Below, in pieces: positions 26,099 through 36,715 of a stretch of DNA of 64,000 bases. How positions within the stretch are numbered: the first letter of the stretch is position 1; each line of letters begins with the position of its first letter. The notes below the pieces were generated by a model, which saw nothing but the letters and a program-made list of their open reading frames with translations, made no database searches and had not been told where the DNA came from. Made by a program: the position numbers and the translations under genes. The stretch is from Lates calcarifer (taxonomy: Eukaryota > Chordata > Actinopteri > Centropomidae). Where the stretch lies: the NCBI RefSeq assembly GCF_001640805.2, contig NC_066848.1, forward strand, positions 11,733,896-11,797,895. The letters run 5' to 3'.

Positions 26099-27365
26099 TG
26101 GGAGTGAGAAAATGTGTCCATAGGTGTGTGTTTGTGTGTGATTCTGTTCAGGCTTGTGTTTTGTATTTGCATGGACTGAGTTGTTATGAATTAGTAAATT
26201 GAACTTTGACAGTGTGAATTGATTTAGTGCGCTGGACCCCTTAGGAATCTAAACTAGCCTCTGAATTAACAGCACATACCGTGTGTGGTGTCCAGAATTC
26301 AAAGTGTAACCGATACAGTAATTTGTAACGCAGGCTGAGAAAAGAGAACAGCTTCGATTAATGACTGCAAGAGTCTTGAACTTTGACAATATGCCTCTTT
26401 ATTAGGTTTCCTCTTACAAGGCCTGATGCTTGAGAGCCATAGGAGGCAGACTTCAAATGAGAGAAGATCCCGCCCAAAGGCACGATTGGCTCATGATAGT
26501 GTGCCTCACTCTCCCTTTATCTACTTCTTAGTTACCTCTGCATGTAAGGTATGCATATGTATTAAAGCGGCTTGCTTGGGTCATCCACTGATTTAGTAGT
26601 GGATTAATGGTGGTTAGTTGTAGTGTTTCAAAAATTCAAAATGAATCAGAAAGTCATGACTTTAAAAGTCTTTGCATGGTGAAAGCATTTGCAGTTTTAG
26701 ACCAGGCTTGATATTTTATTCTGCTTGAGGGCTCATCTGCTCAGGAATCATACAAATATGGAAGATACAGTATTAGCCCCGTAGAAGGAAAACTGCATTA
26801 CATTTCATACTGCATCAAAAAAAAAAGAAGCTTTTTATCTCCACAGATACAAGCTGCAATTAAAATGCACTTGTCAAGAAATTCCCAAACTAATATTTGA
26901 ATTAATAATGATATGTATATGAGCCAAAAGAAATGTAAACTATAGTGTCAACAGCTATACATTTACACCAGGTTCTTCCCTTACTTTACACAATTGTTCT
27001 TAGTTTAAAGCGCCTCTAATAAAAACCTTGCATGTGTGAATTACGGCACCATTACAACAAAAATATTCCATTTATATCTGACTTATGAGCCTTTAACATT
27101 ATGGAGATTATTACTATTACAGTAGAATACCTTGTTGTAAAATGTGTTTGTGTTGTCCCACTGTTTGTATGCTCTTCAGGGGACGAGAAGTGTCAACACA
27201 ACAGAGTTAAAATTAACATAAGTCATGTTTACAGTTGCTTTAAGTGTGTACCTCCTGTTTTTAAAAAAATGCAGTTGTGTCAGTGGTTAAGTTTAAAAAT
27301 GTAAGTATACAAAAACAGTGCATAAAATAAAACCAAGCAAGCCCAACTTTCACTGAAATAGAAAA

Positions 27366-27371
27366 TTTATT
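27366..27371 (-). other. hmx2: Candidate hmx2 polyadenylation signal
   Basis: First AATAAA on the minus strand that I find downstream of the hmx2 stop, about 490 bases after it, in AT-rich DNA. The 3' UTR between (27372-27859) has no other feature. Assignment is by position only. Confidence 0.4.
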
Positions 27372-27859
27372 GAATGAGAAGGTTATTATTGAAGATCTAA
27401 ATTACAATAGAAACAATGATATTTTTCCTTAAATGGAGGAATTATGTTTTTTTCCCTGTCAGCATTAGTTTCCTGTCAGGTGAAATAAAATGACTGATGC
27501 TTTGCAATATCTTTGACAAAACAATTATGAATAAAAACGGTCTGAAAGCATTGGATGAGATATGAAGGCTAAACTCCATTGTTTTATCTGTTAAAGGAGA
27601 ACAAGAAAAATAAAATAAAAGTACAAAATTATTGTAATTAATTATACACATGGTGTATTTTATACATATAGGGAAGCTTGATTGCTTTCTTATGAGACGC
27701 ACAGTTGCTGCATAATAAGAATTTCCTCAACAAATAAAGTGATACAATTAATATACAGGGGTTATGTGGAGACACTTATAAGAATGTTGTATTGTTTTGT
27801 AATGTTTGTAATGCTTTTTTTTAACGTGGACTGCAGTGGTGAACATACAGTAGAGTCAA

Positions 27860-29443
27860 TCAATATTCAATCTTGTTATACAGGTTGTATAAAGGTAACG
27901 CTGGCAGGTTGCTCCCCGGGTAATACAGGGGCGTCGGAAAGGCGATAGACCGCGGAACTGGAACGCGCAGTAAGGAGTTATCTCTGAAAACCAGCGGCAT
28001 CCCCACTAGTGTCTGTGCGGAGGCGTGGGCCATGTTGGCCGCCTCCAGTTCAGCTGAGAGCTGCCGTTTCCATTTGTTCCTCCTGTTCTGAAACCACGTC
28101 TTGACCTGAGTCTCCGTCAGCTGCAGGCTGGAGGCTAAGCAGGCCCGCTCCGAGCTGCTCAGGTACCGCTTCATGTCGAAGGTGGACTCCAGCTGGTACA
28201 CCTGACTCCGGGAGAAAACCGTGCGCGTCTTCTTCTTGGCCGAGTTGCCCTGCTTGTCCGCACCGTCCGTCTGTCTCTCCTCGGACAGAGGTGACATTTG
28301 ATGGCACGGTCTTTCCTGCTCCTCCTTATAATCCTGCAGCAGAGGCTGCGGCAGGTGCGGCCGCCGCGCGAGCCCGTCATTGCCAGACAGGAGTCCTTTA
28401 GCTGGACCTGAACGCAGCACGAGAGGAGAGGAAAGTGATCAGTATCATTACCGATAAATACATTTTTGTTTTGAGCATGCTTTTTAAACCGGTGTCTGGA
28501 AAAAAAAAACAAAAAACATTTTAAAATATTTCAGCGTACTCAGTTTGAGAGTTCGTCAAGTGTGAACTTTGACTTGCTAAATCGGCTGCTGAAAGCCGGT
28601 GACTTTTTAAACAAACAATTCAGCCACGAGTAGCTATGCTCCGTGTACAGTAAGCTATTAATTAAATCCCGCTCTATTTAACGCTCAATTGACGACGTGT
28701 AGTGCAGCCATTTTGGAAACATGTTTCATCAATTAGCAGGCTCAATTAAATTTGAAATGAGAGGAAAGACAGAGGGCTAATTATTCGACCTTCCCCCTCT
28801 TCCGCTGCTGCGGCTGCCGCGATGATAGTCTGCACATAACAAACAAGTGGGAGTGGATGGGCTGCATGTGAGTGTCACAGTCACAAACACGGGCTAATGA
28901 AATGTGAGCTGAAGTGCAAACAAAAACATCAAACAGGAGGCCTGGTTATTTTATTTTATTTTTTATATATATATATATATAAAAAGGATCTGATTGGGCC
29001 TATTTCATGCCGTTTACATTGTGAATAAATAATATAAAAAGTATCAATAAATTTATGTTAATGCGAAAGTAACATTTTAATTCTTTTCTGTTACTTAAAT
29101 AGTTGATTTCATTTCCTTTTCGGTAATAATGACAGTAATAATAATTCCAACAATAATGATCCTCACCTAAACATGAGAAGTTGTGCGCTTGGTGCTGGGT
29201 GCATGGCTCGCTGTGACCCGTGTCGGAGCAGAAGCAGTCCGCTGAGTCCTCCCCGCCGCTGCACTCCTCCTCGGAGGACACCGACAGCGAGCGCCTCCGC
29301 GGCGGCGGCGGTGGCGGCCCCTTGGAGAGCTCCTTGGTCCCGGAGCGCGGCGCATCGGACGGCGTGCCTAAAATAGACTGGATGGTAAAGCTGGAAATCG
29401 GGCCCGACGAGCACTTGCTCCCGCTGTCTTCTGCGTTACTCAT
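27860..29443 (-). CDS. hmx2: Hmx2 homeodomain transcription factor (two exons)
   Basis: Two exons on the minus strand: 29443-29167 and 28407-27860, joined across a 759-bp GT-AG intron in phase 1, giving 274 aa plus TGA. The N terminus carries an eh1-like Groucho-binding motif ([10 protein letters not shown], about residues 17-26), then a proline run and the SLSVSSEEE acidic/serine stretch seen in HMX2 proteins. The homeodomain lies at about residues 150-209 ([16 protein letters not shown] to [12 protein letters not shown]) with Gln50, Asn51 and a Thr at position 47. After it come the HMX-specific SD1-like block ([13 protein letters not shown]) and the C-terminal [17 protein letters not shown] tail that distinguishes HMX2 from HMX3. 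HMX proteins bind CAAGTG-type sites and act in inner ear, lateral line and hypothalamus (family knowledge). The start is the only Met ahead of the eh1 motif. It lies downstream of hmx3 in the same orientation. Confidence 0.97.
28958..28983. repeat. (TTTTA)n/(TA)n tract in the hmx2 intron
   Basis: TTTTATTTTATTTTTT leads into about eight TA units within the 759-bp intron. Confidence 0.9.
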
Positions 29444-30665
29444 TCTCGCTTCATAACAGTATTGGAAGTATTGACTGAATCTGTCTCGTTCCCTTGTATT
29501 CCGTTATTGCTTTCTACACGATTGGTGCGTAAAAATTGCGAAAGCGCCTTTTGTCCTCTTGTGTTGTTTTTTTTTTCTCCCCCTAGCCTGTTTAATTGTG
29601 GAGTTTTAACATTGAGGTGTTTTTTCTAGAGCTCGGGGAACATGAGTGTATTCCTGGTCCTCCTCCTCACGCTCTGGATCGGAGGCAGCAAGGTTGCGTT
29701 GCTTCATTTGCATGTAGGTAAGCTCCTCCTGGGCCAATCGCAGCCTCCGATTTATGCCCGGAAATTTCAAATTCCTGTCGAGGGTTTTCGAGATGGGATG
29801 AGGAGAGGGAGAGAGACGCAGAAGACCAACTGTGCTCACCCCTGTATCCAGTTGCACTTGGAACAGTTACAATAATATTTACAACCTGTGTGACTGAAAA
29901 AGGGTCAGCTACAACCTTGTCTTTTTTCTACTTTTACTGCACGGGATCCTTACAGTGAATACACTGCGGGTGGTCTGGAGTTTTTCAAATCAAATGAAGA
30001 AGGTTTAAGTGTGTGTCCGTAGCTGTGTACCGTCAGGGGCCTTTCAGTAAATTGATATGTTGTTATGATTTTTTTTAAAAGGCTCAACGTTTTGCGCTAA
30101 ATTTAAAAAATGTTAAGATGTAGCATAAGAGAAATATTACCTTTAAAATCAGTGCCATTTGCCATATCTGCTGTGTGGTTTAAATGGGCTTTGCCAGAGA
30201 TTGATACAATGTTAACATATGTGGTTTATGAAAATACACGGCACACGCCCTCTTATCTACACAACCTGTACAACCTGTCAGCTGAGGATGACCTCATGTC
30301 GTTTTTTGTTCCCCCCCTGTTATCGTATGTCCTATGCTATATCTGCCGGGGTTGACTGGAACACGCGCACAGCCTTGGAACTAATACAGAGGCCTAACTC
30401 ATTTTTCCTGAAAATAATAAACTCATTCCGCGTCCATTATCTGCGATTAAGAATTAATTTGATCATTACTGAGCTAATCTGCCTCGTGATGACCGCGCGT
30501 GGAGTGGAGGCCGGCTAATTGATTGACTAATTGATTGGAGGTGGTGGTTTGGGGGAGTGGGGGGGCTGAGTGCGCGCAGGCGTGTGTGTGTGTGGTGTGA
30601 GAGGAGGGGGCGCGCTTCCCACCATCGCCATCACCAACGCCCTCCTCCCACCTTCACCACCCATG

Positions 30666-30674
<9 letters not shown>

Positions 30675-30717
<43 letters not shown>
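30675..30717. repeat. (TG)n microsatellite upstream of hmx2
   Basis: About 21 TG units, 1.2 kb upstream of the hmx2 start codon. Confidence 0.98.
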
Positions 30718-30718
<1 letters not shown>

Positions 30719-30914
30719 TGGCTGTGGGACAGCTGCGGGGCTTGAGCTGGCGGTTCGGGCACATTATCCCTCTTTTACTGCTTTGTGAGGGAGCCCCAGA
30801 CACATTATAAATGGTCAGCTTTAATCATCATGTCAGCGCTCTTCCCGGTGAGACGCACAAACGCGGTGTTCGGTGTCGAGACAAGAAGGCTGGAGGAAAG
30901 AGAGGAAGACGCTG

Positions 30915-30998
30915 GTGATGGTGCTGCTGATGCTGATGGTGGTGATGATGATGCTGATTGTGTCGTCATCGTCATCATCATCATCATCATCATCATCG
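30915..30998. repeat. (GAT)n/(ATC)n trinucleotide repeat
   Basis: GATGGTGCTGCTGATGCTGA and following GAT-type units turn at about 30960 into TCATCG and eight or nine ATC units, so the two halves are roughly inverted to each other and could fold back. Confidence 0.9.
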
Positions 30999-31383
30999 TA
31001 GCAGCCAGACAGAAGCATCTGGATCCACGCGTAAATATCATCAACTGGCAGAGAGGCCAGCAGCTGCTAAACTGTCTTAACAAAACGCTTGAGCAGGGGA
31101 GGCTTCACTGGGGTGGTGGGTGGGGGGTGGGGGTTGATGGGGCAAATATATGAGGGCAGTCAGGGCTGGATGCTGGATTTATGGTGGTTACACATAAGGC
31201 GTGAAATCTGCAATGACAGTTAAATGGGTTTATTTTATATGCCGCTCTTTTCAAACAAAGACCTTTGTGGGTGCAGCCGCCTTCATCACTTTCAGACGAC
31301 TTTTTGCAAAGTGAGATCAGCTCATCGCGGAGATAGTGGACACAACAGGCCGCTGTTGTGCTGCAGAGGATGATTTACACGCG

Positions 31384-31384
<1 letters not shown>

Positions 31385-31421
<37 letters not shown>
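31385..31421. repeat. (TG)n microsatellite upstream of hmx2
   Basis: About 18 TG units shortly before candidate enhancer copy A. Confidence 0.98.
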
Positions 31422-31424
<3 letters not shown>

Positions 31425-31670
31425 ATGTCAAGAGAGTTTCCAGAGTATGGGCCAGTCCTGCAGGCCTGAGCGCCGCAGTTCTCCCCCACTATTATAGTAT
31501 GGAAATGTTCACCCCCCCCAAAAAACTCCCTTTGCGTTTGCTGCTTGGCGAGGCCCAAACAGCGAGGAGCCGGGGCACTAAGTTCGTGCTCTATCACAAT
31601 GATAGGTGGCGTATGGCCGCCCTACCGCAATAACAGAACAAGATCTTTAGCAGGAGAGAAAGGTCTGAGA

Positions 31671-31938
31671 AAGACAGATGAAGTTATGAGGCGCTTTGAT
31701 CTGGGAATCAAGCTTCGATAAATATTAAACAAAGACCCTTTACACGTGTGTATTATGATATATGGCGTGTCCAAGTCTAAAATAAGGAAATTACCAGAGA
31801 AAATGATATCAATAAATTTTCTAAGTATAAACGTTGATTATGTTTCGATTTTCATTCAAGAAAGCGGGGCCTGCTCTTTTTTCACGGGGGCGTTTGTGTG
31901 CGTCCGTGCGCGCACATGCGTTTGTGTGAGGGAGGGTG

Positions 31939-31987
<49 letters not shown>

Positions 31988-32246
31988 GGGGAGAGAGAGA
32001 GAGAGTTGTAAACGCAAGCAGAGCGCCCAAGCCCTGGAGGTGTACAATTTATGTAATCTGAGTGTGGAAATGAACTGGGTAATTTATTGGAAAACACAAA
32101 GTCAGGAAGATTGGATCAGCACAGCCTATCCAAGGGCTCCTATCCATCAAGTTCCAATTAACAACCTAACCATTGAGTTTTAATGGCTTTCCAATCTACT
32201 GCCCTGATAGACTCATCAATTCCTCGGGGAGAAATTAAGAAAATCG
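31671..32246. promoter_or_regulatory. Candidate hmx2 enhancer, copy A of a duplicated non-coding element
   Basis: Lies 2.2-2.8 kb upstream of the hmx2 start codon. Three blocks match, in order and orientation, a region upstream of hmx3 (copy B, 44255-44794). Block 1 is 31671-31730 (shares AAGACAGATGAAGT). Block 2 is 31808-31852 (39 of 45 positions identical by eye; shares CAATAAATTTTCTAA and TTGATTATG). Block 3 is 32066-32246 (shares TAATTTATTG, the 15-base TAATGGCTTTCCAAT at 32181-32195, and ATTAAGAAAA). There is no open frame conserved between copies. A GA microsatellite (31943-32004) sits between blocks 2 and 3. Enhancer function is inferred from duplication with the gene and from the many homeodomain-type ATTA cores. 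Confidence 0.75.
31943..32004. repeat. (GA)n microsatellite inside candidate enhancer copy A
   Basis: About 20 GA units, then AAGGGGGG, then six more units. It is absent from copy B and accounts for part of the longer gap between blocks 2 and 3. Confidence 0.97.
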
Positions 32247-32797
32247 ACCGCCCCTCGGCGTTCCAGTGTCATTCTTCACAGCAACTATATGTCAAATTAA
32301 AAACACAATTAAAATTTAAACTGTTCCAATCAGACGGTGCCCCGCAACCTATGTTTCACTTAATAGAACTTTGATGAAAATCTGATGCTCGCATTCAATC
32401 AGGAAAGCAAATGGGATGGGGTTTTAAAACAAGATTTCCTCTAAAAGAAGTGTCCAAAAAAAAAAAAAAGTTGTTCCAACACGTGAGATTTGACGCGTCA
32501 CAGTAAAGGAAGTGAGGTGCTCGGATCACTTCTGTCTGGTCCTGTGATTATCAGAAGTCACCATCAGGTTTCACCTGCTGTAACAGGATGCATTTTGTTT
32601 AGCCACAGCAGCAACGTGAAAGGTGCTTTTGAGGTGATTTACATAAACTTTTCTAAACACACTCCACCATTTTTTCCCGAGGGAGTCACCAAAGAGGAAG
32701 AAGGTGTTTGTTGTCTGACATGATTATGCCTGTATGCCTCTCTTAATGCTTCAATTGAAATATAATTTCTGTCTTGGTGTAGAGGAACCTCTGCCAA

Positions 32798-32821
32798 CCC
32801 CCCCTGGGGGGGGGGGGGGGC
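32798..32821. repeat. C-run / G-run junction
   Basis: Seven C, a T, then about 16 G. Such a run is prone to polymerase slippage and its length in an assembly is unreliable. Confidence 0.85.
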
Positions 32822-35124
32822 TCAGAGAACCTAATTTTATGAAGCACAGCCAGAAGTGGTTCTAAAGGCCTCTACTATCAAAGCCTCTAACATGAGTGCA
32901 TTCATTTCTGCATGCAGAACTTTAATAGTCCAACATACATGTGAGCAGATGCCAGCGGCTGCAGAGAAGAGGGCCTGCATTGCGCAAGGTGGTCGGGCCA
33001 CTTGTGCGTCCCCCCGTCCCCCCCACCAAACTGGGCACTAAAACCTCTGATAGGGGGTTTGAAATTACCCATTCAGCTCTCCCATTTTAATGTAATACAC
33101 TGAGCGCAGGGCCCCGGTCACGTCCGTTTGCCCCCGTCCCTGCAAATGTACTTTATCTGATTTTGCCCCCCCTCCCCCGGTTTCTCCTTTACATAAAGAT
33201 GTCGCACAAATGGAAATTATCGAGTGGTAATTTTTTCAATTTATGCGCGCAAATCAAGGTCAGAAGCTGAGGCCCGAAAGCGGCGCGTGTGAACGTTGCT
33301 CATACTTGACGCAATATGCCGCAGACGTTTGCAGATCGATATGTGCCAGAGGAATAATGCCATACTAATCTATTAATTTGCGGTAATGGGGCCGTGTTGA
33401 GTGTGCGTGGTAGGTACGCGTCAATACTTGGGTGATCTGACGATATTTGAATGAACCCTTTGTCTCTTGATGAGGTCATCATACAGAGTTTATAGCTGAC
33501 TTATTCATTTCCAATAACTGTATTAGCCTACAGATGAAAACAGGCCTTTGAGGCAAAGGTTGTTTTGACTGAGACATACACGTGCCTCATTTGATTAAAA
33601 AAAAAACTTATTTGTTAAGTTTTCTTTGTGGTGCTCTTTCTCATGGTTGGGACCAGTGTGTTAGTGTTATTAGGTGGTTTTTATACTGCAGGCAGGCTGA
33701 ACCTTTAGATAGACCTGAACTGTCCTCAAATTATGAGGCTATCAATAGTTAATCTACCTCCGCGTAAAACACACTATGAGTAAACTACAACAGGCTCTAT
33801 TGAGCACTGCTGCTTTATTTAAAGGGACCGTGCAGGAGCAGGTGAGATCCTACGACCTGGACCCTGTCACCTGATGACAGTCTGATGGTGGCCTCTGCTC
33901 AGATTCAAAAGCCGTAAAAGAAATGTTAAAACCTTTGTTCAAATTAAACATTGCATCCTGATGATTATTCATTAGTGGCATGAAGGTGTTATTTCATTTT
34001 GTAATAAATTAACACTGATTACTGATCAGTGCTGTTTTAATGTGACTGTGCCCAACTCAACACAAGCTGAGAGAAGTGTCCCCTCCCTCCTCCTTTAGCC
34101 TCCTCCCCATCGCTTCCTTGTAACTTCAGTTTTTGTTTAAAAAAAGAAAAGAGAAGAAAAAAAAAGAAAAAGGAAAAAGGAAAGACAAATACTCCATGCA
34201 GCAACTGTGTATATTATAGACTAACTGTAAAAATTTCAGGTTCAGTCTCGACATAATGTCTCGCCTGCAACCTGTCAATAATACCTCAATCAGCATGTGA
34301 TTCTTACAAAATATATTTAAGATTAAAAAAGCAAAACCATCATCAGTGAACGTATTATACGCTGCTTATTTACTGCACTTGTATTAATCTCCATTGATTT
34401 TCTCAAATCACGCGATGTCTTCAGTCAAGTTGGAGTAATTAGAACGTGTGCCTTATTCAAGAAAAAAAAACTATCAAAGCAGGTTAATTTTAAAAAAAAA
34501 AAACATCTATCGTTCGCTGACACAACTACAAACAAATACATGTCTTCGTTGAGATAATCGCATCAAGTGTCCAGTGACACCTGTAGGATCGTATGTGTTA
34601 CAAAGTACCAGTTTAATAATTTATTTCTAATTTGGAATTTTACACCTTTTTTTATTCAAATTTATTTTGAAGGATAAGTCATTAATCTGGGCTGATACAG
34701 AACTGTATCAACTTTACCTGTGGAGACTCTGCGAGATGTTCGTTAAAGATTTACAAAAGTAATAATATGATTTTGATAATAAGTGGGGTGTTAATTCAGT
34801 TATATTATTTGTAATGTTGTTTGTTTGTTTTTTCATATCTTAAATCTCATCTTAATATCTTTTATCTTACATCTTTGCTACCTTACCACTTAAACATCAG
34901 GGGCATCACTGGTGTTCCTTGTAAAGAGAATAATTTCCGTAAAAAGTAGAAACAAAATTAAGTTCAGACATATTTAAGAATGTGCTTAAATCCAGGCACA
35001 CACAAAGAATAAAATAAGAATAAATTAAACACTGACTGTTTGTTGCATCACTAAAATACTGAGGTGATGATATTTGTTATAGATCACCTCACCCTGAATA
35101 TAGACCTACTGCACACTACACACA

Positions 35125-35126
<2 letters not shown>

Positions 35127-35208
<82 letters not shown>
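35127..35208. repeat. Compound (CT)n(CA)n microsatellite
   Basis: About 26 CT units followed by about 14 CA units, then a short GA tract at 35219-35233 able to pair with the CT run. Confidence 0.97.
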
Positions 35209-35209
<1 letters not shown>

Positions 35210-35416
35210 CCGTCAGAGAGAAAGAGAGAGAGAAAACATGTTAAAAGACAGCAGCTCATACTCAGGGAGTAATGTCCTCTTCTGAATACATTACCCATAA
35301 TTTTGGCAAGATGGTGGCAATTACGCATCTAATTGACCGAGCCACTTTTTATGTAAAATAACGTTTTTAAAGTGCATAACACCAAGATGATTACAGAAAC
35401 CCACCTGCCCAAGCTC

Positions 35417-35419
<3 letters not shown>

Positions 35420-35452
<33 letters not shown>
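35420..35452. repeat. (GT)n microsatellite
   Basis: About 16 GT units ending in TCTGTCTGTC. Confidence 0.97.
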
Positions 35453-35694
35453 TGTCTGTCTATTATCAGATTAAGCATTAATCTGTCGTATCACCATTTA
35501 CCTTTAATAATATTTCTTGGTGCGTAAAATGTTCAGAACGTTGTGTGAAAACAGAATTTTGAAATACATGTTGAGCAGAAACTGTGTCCATTTAACCTCC
35601 TCAGACTTTATTTCTGAGATGTTCTAATCCACCAGTGGATACATGACGGCAGCCATACAAAAGAAATGTCCTAAAATGTAAGGAATATTCTCCA

Positions 35695-35700
35695 TTTATT
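35695..35700 (-). other. hmx3: Candidate hmx3 polyadenylation signal
   Basis: AATAAA on the minus strand about 1 kb after the hmx3 stop; another lies at 35607-35612. The intervening 3' UTR-like DNA (35701-36715) is rich in T runs (36001-36030, 36650-36690) but has no other feature. Position-based guess. Confidence 0.35.
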
Positions 35701-36715
35701 TCACAACATGGTTCAGCAATACAATATCAAAACGTTGTTTTTACTGTACAAAGGAGAAGCCGCAAGTGGCAGCTCCTCTCCCCCGCGCCTCATTAAATAT
35801 ATACATTTACATATTTTGTACACCAGTGTGGTCGATATTTTTTTTTCCTTTGCTCCCGTTCAAAAACACAAAGTAGATCAAGAGACATTGGAGCTCACAC
35901 TTGTGCTTGAAGGACGTGTCCATGTGGAGGGAACACGAGTGAAAATCACTAAAACTAAACAGAAAGCTACATGAGTATTTTTTTGTTTGTTTGTTTGTTT
36001 TTTTTGTTTTTGTTTTTGTTTTGTTTTTTTTACAGTTGAGAGTGTCTTGATTGTCCCCGTCAAGCGCTTCAAACAGCAAAACAACGAAAAAAAAGGAGGA
36101 GGGGGGAGAAATATTACAACAAAGCCTCATCAGTGTCCCACCGTGAATAGATGACTAAACAAAACCCGTGTAGTGGATTCATTCATTCACAGCACACCGT
36201 CAGTGTATTGCACATCATCGTGTTATCAGCTCTGGAAATGTGAACAAAATCAAATACGTGTGTTAGCTGATGAGCAGGCCCGCGCCTGTAGGCTGCCAAT
36301 ATTTGTAAACTAGGTACTTTTTCTTTGTTTGTTAGTTTTTTTGAATAGCAGACTGAGTTGGCCTGTGTAGCAACAGTCATGGTGTAAAACCTAGGGGGAA
36401 AAAAATTAAAGACACTCATCAGGCAGTGTGAGCATGTGGACCCCAGAGGTGATAAATTCATATAATATTAATAATGATAATAATAATAATATAAAACATG
36501 GGATTTGAATTGTCGGATCATGTGTAAACGGCACCCTTATGGAAAATGACACAATATATTTGCTAAAATAGGTCCACGCAGGCCTGACAGTCTCTTTCTC
36601 TCTTTTTTCTCTTCTTCTTCATTCTGTCAGTTGTACAAAAATATTTAGGTCTTTTTTTTCTTTCTTTCTTTTCTTTTTTTTTTTTTTTTAAACTTGAATT
36701 CGGACTCAGCCATTC

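Larger units (their letters stand above)
11640..27360. other. Gene-free flank downstream of hmx2, second part
   Basis: No supported exon. The frames seen are short, lack homology I recognise, or come from simple repeats (25596-25690, 26050-26096). CpG-poor AT-rich DNA alternates with pyrimidine-rich tracts (12590-12680, 16470-16505, 21170-21235). T runs lie near 15100 and 16870. Candidate regulatory islands by base composition and lack of repeats are 9270-9480, 13860-14280 and 22440-22680, none provable here. Confidence 0.6.
29444..31670. promoter_or_regulatory. hmx2: hmx2 upstream region and probable promoter
   Basis: Upstream DNA of hmx2 (minus strand). The first few hundred bases (29444-29860) are GC-richer with CCAAT-like ACCAATCG near 29520-29530 on the minus strand. 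A homeobox-type cluster (GATTAAGAATTAATTTGATC, then GGCTAATTGATTGACTAATT) lies at 30446-30540. Two GT microsatellites and a TCA/GAT repeat follow. No TATA box stands out. Confidence 0.45.
32250..35690. other. Intergenic DNA between hmx3 and hmx2
   Basis: No coding potential. Contains a C-run/G-run junction at 32798-32822, pyrimidine-rich stretches near 33160, adenine runs (33598-33606, 34141-34185), the CT/CA repeat 35127-35208 and the GT repeat 35420-35452. The part 33180-33480 is non-repetitive with TAAT cores and could be regulatory. Confidence 0.55.

Noticed and set aside
25897..26202. Val-Cys-rich frame of 101 codons
   Set aside because: Product of TG repeats; likewise frames at 30557-30788, 31358-31633 and 48235-48461.
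28171..28512. Other minus-strand frames overlapping hmx2 exon 2
   Set aside because: Out of frame with the homeodomain; high GC keeps several frames open by chance.
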